A stretch of DNA of 64,000 nt from Nocardia albiluteola (GTDB taxonomy: Bacteria; Actinomycetota; Actinomycetes; Mycobacteriales; Mycobacteriaceae), in contig NZ_JAHKNI010000012.1 in assembly GCF_018860155.1 (NCBI RefSeq), forward strand, positions 124,001-188,000, written 5' to 3'. The translations under genes were made by a program, and so were the position numbers. Positions 59,585 through 64,000 of this stretch are shown here, one piece after another; positions within the stretch are counted from its first letter, which is position 1; every line of letters begins with the position of its first letter. The notes below the pieces were generated by a model. That model was not told where the DNA came from. It saw only the letters and a list, made by a program, of their open reading frames with translations, and searched no databases.

Positions 59585-59656
59585 CGGCGCGTTTACGGCG
59601 CGCCAGCGTACCTCAGCGGCCTCGATCAGCTTGAACGCCATCGCGAGCCCGGTCCC
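59585..59656 (-). pseudogene. IS256 family transposase C-terminal remnant
   Basis: Minus strand: TGLAMAFKLIEAAEVRWRAV, then NAP, the characteristic late helix of IS256-type transposases (usually followed by HLVALVRAGA). Only 24 codons are recognisable; the sequence on both sides is unrelated. A dead fragment, and the second insertion-sequence trace beside the amine oxidase and DinB genes. Confidence 0.7.
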
Positions 59657-59726
59657 TTGGTGACCCTGCTCCTCAAACGCACTGTCGCGAAAGTAGATTC
59701 GATGGGATTCGTCGTGCGCAGATTCC

Positions 59727-61568
59727 CTAGGCATTCATGCCGGTATCGATCCAATGTTCGAACGCCTCGACCCACTCGCGCGGCCACGCCTTGTCACAGG
59801 GCATGGTTCCGGCGCGCACCCGGCGCAGGATCTCCGGTGCGTGGCTGCGGACGTCGGCAAGCGACCACAGGTCCAAGGCGAATTGCATAGCGCGGCGATC
59901 GCGTTGCCGAAACAGCGTCTTGATGTGCCGCTCGAAGCTCGGCTGTGTACCGGAAGCGGGTAGTACCGGTGGCGGATCGGCGTCGGCTGACGTGACGAGT
60001 GCCGAGGGGCGGCACCCCGGCGGCCCCGCGGCGGTATTCCAATCCCAATGTGGGATCGGCATGTGCTGCGGTGGCTGCGCGTGGGACTGGGAATTCTCCA
60101 CCGCCAAACGGGAGCCCCACTCGAGGTAGGACTGGAACGCAGAGCGGAACTCGGGGTCGTTGGGCAGGCCCGCCTCCCGGGCGGCCTGCAGCAGCAGGGA
60201 CACCCACCGGCTGCGCTGCTCCTCGGTCAAGCATTTGGCGATGTGCTGAGACAGCATCCGCTCATATCCCCCGTACTGTCGGCTATAGGCGCGTGGGCCG
60301 CAGAACACTTCTGCGAGCCATTTCGCTACCCGCTCAGCATGATCGGCGGACATGGCGGCGAACAGCGGCGCCAGGAGCGGATCCGCCGGCACGAATTTCT
60401 CATAGAACAGCCGGGTCATCCTGGTCAACGCGGGCACCCCGCCCGCCCATTCGAAGATCGTCGGTTCGCAGTCGGGATCCGGTACCGGATCGCGGAATTC
60501 GGCGTACCAATGCATTCCCGAACAGAACGGCTTGTTCTTCGAGGCGCCGCACCGGCATAGCGCGAAATGCTCACGCGAGGCACCGGCGTTGCGCGTGGTG
60601 TCTCGTCCCGTTGCGTCCACCAGCTCAACACCGCCGACCACCCGGTACGGCCCATCCTTGGACACTTCGATGGCGGGTTCGCGAGTCCCGTGCCAGTCCA
60701 CCGCGCCGCGCGCCGCAATCCCGTCCATCGCGTAGCCGAGCGCGCCGGAGGGGCAGTCCCGCACCGCGCGGATAATTTCGTCCATCCGGTCTCCGCTGGG
60801 TGCAACGAACGGTTCCTGTTGCGCTCGGAACACCGTGGCGAGCCGATCGGTGCACAGACCCGAATGCTGACACGTGCCGCGGTTGTCCAGCACCGTAAGT
60901 TGGTGCCCGACATAGGTATCGAGACGGTCCGGAACGCGATCGGGGTGTTTGTCACCGGAGAATCCACTGCGGGCGTGACTTCCGTCGCAGTACGGCTTGG
61001 ATGCCGAGGCGCCGCAACGGCAGAGCGCCAGCTGCGGCCGTACCGGCAGCGGCAGGCCCTGCCAGTCGTGCAGGTGTCGCACGTTGGTGACCAGGTAGGG
61101 GCCGTTACGCAGACAGGCGATCCGGGTGGGCAAACCGGACATGAGAGCGTGCAGCGCGGTTGCTTGTTCGGTCTGTACGGCCTCGTCACCATCGCAGTCC
61201 AGCACCAGCTCGTGCAGTGCGGCGACCGGCTCCCCCAGCGCCATCAGGTCCGGCGACGCTGCCAGCAGGGACGTGGCATCGCATGCCAGTCGCCACAGCG
61301 CACCATCGGAATCCGAATCCTCGTGTTCGGGTAGGTCGGCACTTGCCGCGACGTCGCCGCCGGTCGTTGCCTGATGTGCCACCGCCTCACCGACCGCAGC
61401 CCCTGCCATCGCCCGCAGCGGCCGTAGCACGCGGTCGCGTAGTCGCGCAGCGACCGCGGAATCGGCTGCACCGCCTGCATTCTCCAGTTGCGCCGCCAGC
61501 GCTTCTGCCCGCCGCACCAGTTCACACAGCTGCGCAGCACCCGAGATGTCTTGGTCTTCGGTTGTCAA
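59727..61568 (-). CDS. Multidomain CDGSH iron-sulfur / 4Fe-4S / truncated hemoglobin fusion
   Basis: 613 residues. Domains in order: helical N-terminal region (1-165); CDGSH 2Fe-2S domain CRCGASASKPYCDGSH (about 183-198); divergent Fer4-type region with RGTCQHSGLCTDRLATVF and DCPSGALGYA (about 209-280); a second CDGSH-like site CRCGASKNKPFCSGMHW (about 334-350, Asp to Ser); group II truncated globin (about 365-490, VPALTRMTRLFYEKFVPADP, GGYERMLSQHIAKC); and a tail EILRRVRAGTMPCDKAWPRE resembling redox end domains. Likely an electron-transfer or NO/O2-handling protein. TTG at 61568 chosen for its GAAAGG site; GTG at 61592 is open. Third gene of an operon. Confidence 0.82.
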   Translation of the reverse strand: MTTEDQDISGAAQLCELVRRAEALAAQLENAGGAADSAVAARLRDRVLRPLRAMAGAAVGEAVAHQATTGGDVAASADLPEHEDSDSDGALWRLACDATSLLAASPDLMALGEPVAALHELVLDCDGDEAVQTEQATALHALMSGLPTRIACLRNGPYLVTNVRHLHDWQGLPLPVRPQLALCRCGASASKPYCDGSHARSGFSGDKHPDRVPDRLDTYVGHQLTVLDNRGTCQHSGLCTDRLATVFRAQQEPFVAPSGDRMDEIIRAVRDCPSGALGYAMDGIAARGAVDWHGTREPAIEVSKDGPYRVVGGVELVDATGRDTTRNAGASREHFALCRCGASKNKPFCSGMHWYAEFRDPVPDPDCEPTIFEWAGGVPALTRMTRLFYEKFVPADPLLAPLFAAMSADHAERVAKWLAEVFCGPRAYSRQYGGYERMLSQHIAKCLTEEQRSRWVSLLLQAAREAGLPNDPEFRSAFQSYLEWGSRLAVENSQSHAQPPQHMPIPHWDWNTAAGPPGCRPSALVTSADADPPPVLPASGTQPSFERHIKTLFRQRDRRAMQFALDLWSLADVRSHAPEILRRVRAGTMPCDKAWPREWVEAFEHWIDTGMNA

Positions 61569-61619
61569 TAGTTCAGCCTTTCGAAGGAACACCGTGGACG
61601 TCGTACACTGCGGCGCCGG

Positions 61620-62261
61620 TCAGTTCCGGGCCATCAAATCGATGAGGATCGCCGTGTCCACGGCAAGCGAACCGCCCGTGAATGCCAGTGCGGCAGCGGA
61701 GCGCTCGGCGGCCAGGCGATCACCTGCGCCGCAAGCGTCGGTGACCCGAACCGGGAGATACCCCAGATCGAGAGCGTGGCGTACGGTCGGTTCGATACCC
61801 ACCTCCATGGCGATACCCGCGATGGCGACGGTGTCGATTCCGCAGTCGCGCAGTGCGATATCCAGCGGCGTCGATTCGAACGCCGACATCGTAATCTTGT
61901 CGAAGACCACTTCGTCCGGGCCTGGGGTCAGCTCCGGAACCAACTGATACTGCGGCGAGCCCTGGGGAAATGCGGAGTGCGCCTCGGCGGGATCGTCCAC
62001 GTGCTGCCACGCCATTGCGGTCCGCAGTTGCGACACTCCTGCCGCAGCGACGGGCAACGACATGTGCCGCGTATAGAAGACTCGAAAACCGTTGGCCCGA
62101 CCCGCATCACGTATCCGTATGCAAGCATCGACGATCCCTGGCCCGGCGCCGATCTGGGCGACGATGCCGACCTGCATGTCGTAGAACAACACCGCCATCC
62201 GAGCGGGATCGCAGGCATCCTCGACGGTCTGCGGGATGGTCAGTCCGTGGTAGTACCGCAT
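61620..62261 (-). CDS. Isochorismatase-like hydrolase lacking the catalytic cysteine
   Basis: 213 residues, isochorismatase/cysteine hydrolase fold. Asp28 (VLFYDMQVGIV) and Lys122 (VVFDKITMSAF) of the triad are present. At the cysteine position (normally GVATDVCVEAT) this protein reads GIAMEVGIEPT, so Gly155 replaces Cys. It therefore cannot use the usual thiol mechanism; true isochorismate hydrolases also lack the cysteine, so a different lyase/hydrolase role is possible. ATG at 62261, 7 bp after the stop of the gene upstream; middle gene of the operon. Confidence 0.82.
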   Translation of the reverse strand: MRYYHGLTIPQTVEDACDPARMAVLFYDMQVGIVAQIGAGPGIVDACIRIRDAGRANGFRVFYTRHMSLPVAAAGVSQLRTAMAWQHVDDPAEAHSAFPQGSPQYQLVPELTPGPDEVVFDKITMSAFESTPLDIALRDCGIDTVAIAGIAMEVGIEPTVRHALDLGYLPVRVTDACGAGDRLAAERSAAALAFTGGSLAVDTAILIDLMARN

Positions 62262-62268
62262 CGTCTGC

Positions 62269-62595
62269 TCACTTGGTCCGGTCGTACGGTTCGCTCACGT
62301 CGACCGACGTATCCATCAGGGCTTCGAGCGGCAACGGGGCCATGACCGGAATATAGGTCCATTCCAGAAACCCCTTCTTGGTGAGCGGGAAATCCGCCAC
62401 ATAGCGCTTGGCATCCTCGACGCTGTCGACCTCGAACACGATCACTACACCCGATTCGTCTGCGCGAGCATAGTTTTCCCGGACGATGCCGGCCTTCCAC
62501 AGCCGCCAGACGTTGGCGACCTCCTCCGGCAGGTACGGTGCGATGGTCTCCAGCGTGACGCCGGGTTTGAAGCTGTCGTAGGTGATGACCTTCAT
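62269..62595 (-). CDS. Dimeric alpha/beta-barrel protein (muconolactone isomerase/YciI-like)
   Basis: 108 residues, beta-alpha-beta-beta-alpha-beta ferredoxin-like fold: MKVITYDSFKPGVTLETIAP, VANVWRLWKAGIVRENYARA, DESGVVIVFEVDSVEDAKRY, ADFPLTKKGFLEWTYIPVMA. It resembles muconolactone delta-isomerase and related small proteins; catalytic residues cannot be assigned with confidence. ATG at 62595. First gene of a three-gene operon with the isochorismatase-like and CDGSH-globin genes, divergent from hxlR. Confidence 0.78.
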   Translation of the reverse strand: MKVITYDSFKPGVTLETIAPYLPEEVANVWRLWKAGIVRENYARADESGVVIVFEVDSVEDAKRYVADFPLTKKGFLEWTYIPVMAPLPLEALMDTSVDVSEPYDRTK

Positions 62596-62694
62596 GGAAG
62601 TCCGCCTTCATATCCGATTGGTGTCAGAGCTATGCAAGCGAAATGATTACAGTGTTGCAAGAACGCACTTTTCAGTAAGTACGGAGGTCAGCAG

Positions 62695-63027
62695 GTGCCG
62701 ACGAAGCGCTACCACTGCCCGGTGGACGTGGCCATCGATCTGATCGGTGGCCGGTGGAAGCCGGTCATCCTCGCCCACCTCAAGGAGGGTGTGCACCGCT
62801 ACGGTCAGCTGCGTCGGCTGATGCCGTCCACCAGTGAGAAAATGCTCGTGCAAGCGCTGCGCGAACTCGAGGCCGACGGATTGGTGCAACGAACCACACT
62901 CGATACCGTTCCACGCCAGGTGCGCTACGAGCTGACCGAGGAGGGCCGCAGCCTGGCCCCCGTCCTCACCGCCCTCTACGAGTGGGGTCTGAAGCGTTGC
63001 GAACGAGCGGAAATCACCCTCGGCTGA
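62695..63027 (+). CDS. HxlR family transcriptional regulator
   Basis: 110 residues, winged helix HxlR family: YHCPVDVAIDLIGGRWKPVI, GQLRRLMPSTSEKMLVQALR, ELEADGLVQRTTLDTVPRQV, YELTEEGRSL. Cys8 in the N-terminal arm matches the redox/electrophile-sensing cysteine of YodB/QorR-type members. GTG at 62695 with GGAGG. Divergent from the three-gene operon, so a probable redox- or quinone-responsive repressor of it. Confidence 0.88.
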   Translation: MPTKRYHCPVDVAIDLIGGRWKPVILAHLKEGVHRYGQLRRLMPSTSEKMLVQALRELEADGLVQRTTLDTVPRQVRYELTEEGRSLAPVLTALYEWGLKRCERAEITLG

Positions 63028-63468
63028 TCGACCTATCCCATAGGAGAAATACGCTGCTGAGGTGTGTCGTCCAGGTGCCGGACACTTGACACCGACTCCT
63101 GGTCAGCGCCACTCCACTGGAGGTGGGGCCACACAGTGGGGTGGCGAAACATGTTTACTGCCAAAGCTTTTCAGAATTCAATGAGTCCAGAAACAACCGG
63201 CAGCCGAATTCGACTCCAAACCACGCTGTCGCGGTGCCGGCCCGATGGCACACGCCCCGGCCGAGCGGCTGTGCGCTGACATGGTCGGGCGGGACTCACT
63301 CTTTGTGGGTGAGCTGGTGTGTGCTTTGATGATGCTTGCGCGTGCCCACAGCGCAACGATGCTGATAAGGCGTGGGCCTGCGCGGATTTTCTTTGCCGAG
63401 GACTTCGCCACCCCGGGTTTCGCTGCCCCAACCCAGACGATGACGTATCGGAAAAGGGGTTGATCTAT
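63028..63468. other. 441 bp without a gene; contains a large inverted repeat
   Basis: CGCCACTCCACTG (63107-63119), 14 bases, CAGTGGGGTGGCG (63134-63146) pair at 12 of 13 positions and could terminate hxlR. AAACATGTTT at 63147-63156 is a palindrome. A plus frame at 63245-63463 has no ribosome site and no recognised homology; I do not call it. A GAAAAGGGG ribosome site at about 63450 belongs to the sulfatase gene. Confidence 0.5.
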
Positions 63469-64000
63469 ATGGCGCCGCGCATTCGACCGAATATCGTCTT
63501 CATGCTGCTGGACAACGTCGGCTGGGGCGATTGGGGGTGTTACGGCGGCCAGACGCCTACCCCACGTATCGACGCCCTCGCGGCAGAGGGCACCAGGCTC
63601 ACCAATTACACCGTCGAACCGCAATGCACCCCCACCCGCTCGGCCATCCTCACCGGCCGCCTGCCGGTGCGATCCGGAACCACGCAGGTGCCGCTGCTGC
63701 CGAAACCCTACGGGCTGTGCCCGTGGGAATACACGCTGGCCAACCTGCTGTCCGACGCCGGCTATGCGACGGCCGCATACGGGAAATGGCACCTCGGCGC
63801 GACCGAGGGCAGGCTGCCGACCGATCAGGGTTTCGACGAGTGGTGGGGACTGAAGAACACCACGGACGAGGCCGGTTACACCGGGTACGTCGCGTACCGG
63901 GAGTTACTCGACAGCGGATTCCCCCTGCCCCTGGCGATCGGTATGGGAGTCGGCGAATCCCCCAAACTCTGGGAAGCCAGAAAGGGTGAAAAGGCCAAGG
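63469..64000 (+). CDS. Arylsulfatase-like protein, N-terminal part (cut by window end)
   Basis: First 177 residues of a type I sulfatase. The formylglycine motif CTPTRSAILTGR places the modifiable Cys at residue 53; the metal-binding start is FMLLDNVGWGDWGCYG (Asp15, with Asn16 where most have Asp), and the AYGKWHLG motif with catalytic Lys/His follows. No signal peptide, so it would be cytosolic, and it needs the formylglycine-generating enzyme, which is not in the window. ATG at 63469 with GAAAAGGGG. The rest lies beyond the window. Confidence 0.9.
   Translation, partial: MAPRIRPNIVFMLLDNVGWGDWGCYGGQTPTPRIDALAAEGTRLTNYTVEPQCTPTRSAILTGRLPVRSGTTQVPLLPKPYGLCPWEYTLANLLSDAGYATAAYGKWHLGATEGRLPTDQGFDEWWGLKNTTDEAGYTGYVAYRELLDSGFPLPLAIGMGVGESPKLWEARKGEKAK

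Noticed and set aside
62247..62261. First residues MRYYH of the isochorismatase-like protein equal the pentapeptide precursor of biarylitides
   Set aside because: No stop codon follows, no P450 is adjacent, and the frame continues as a complete enzyme; a chance match.
63245..63463. Plus-strand 72-codon frame before the sulfatase gene
   Set aside because: No start signal or homology; composition could be coding, but evidence is too thin.
1..64000. IdeR boxes, riboswitches, tRNA or rRNA genes and CRISPR arrays
   Set aside because: Looked for the IdeR consensus and for regular repeat-spacer patterns or structured RNA signatures; found none by eye. A covariance-model scan would be decisive.

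Overview
The window is GC-rich actinobacterial chromosome, most likely Nocardia or a close mycolata relative. The evidence is a SigB/IdeR/GalE core locus of corynebacterial-mycobacterial type, an IdeR whose metal ligands fall at the canonical residue numbers, a 13E12-type fragment with an exact actinobacterial SOS box, and two large SARP (AfsR-like) regulators. No rRNA, tRNA or CRISPR was found.

Region 1 (1-16.7 kb) is mainly housekeeping: DUF4192 protein, ideR-galE operon, FUSC transporter, an overlapping deacetylase/acetyltransferase pair (AcuC-like and Pat-like), PEP carboxylase and the stress sigma factor sigB. sigB lies on the same strand as ideR-galE, but about 12 kb separates them. Region 2 (16.8-33.7 kb) holds a methyltransferase, DedA, a GntR-controlled citE-like gene, two SARP/NB-ARC regulators bracketing an aldehyde dehydrogenase and SnoaL gene, an MFS exporter, and a TetR/LLM-oxidoreductase pair. 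Several divergent intergenic regions carry clean inverted repeats that look like operators.

Region 3 (33.7-41.9 kb) is a mosaic of accessory genes and debris: a cytochrome P450 with a translationally linked 23-residue peptide ORF (candidate P450-modified peptide), an aminoglycoside-phosphotransferase-like gene, DUF4870, a truncated TetR, the last codons of a third SARP regulator followed by a copy of the sequence behind the second SARP gene, an alpha/beta hydrolase coupled to an erythromycin-esterase-like gene, a broken Tn3 transposase end and a truncated 13E12 gene behind a perfect LexA site.

Region 4 (41.9-57.1 kb) holds small redox and regulatory modules: nitroreductase, ArfB, WYL regulator with VOC protein and aldo/keto reductase, CGNR regulator with a methyltransferase across a strong palindrome, CPBP protease, two convergent NarL-type two-component systems, a second erythromycin-esterase-like gene, and a SigJ (ECF41-type) sigma factor divergent from cupin and DoxX genes. 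Region 5 (57.1-64 kb) has a flavin amine oxidase flanked by transposase remnants and a frameshifted coiled-coil gene, then a DinB protein, an operon encoding a dimeric alpha/beta-barrel protein, an isochorismatase-like protein lacking its catalytic cysteine and a CDGSH/4Fe-4S/truncated-globin fusion, controlled by a divergent HxlR regulator, and finally the start of a sulfatase that leaves the window.
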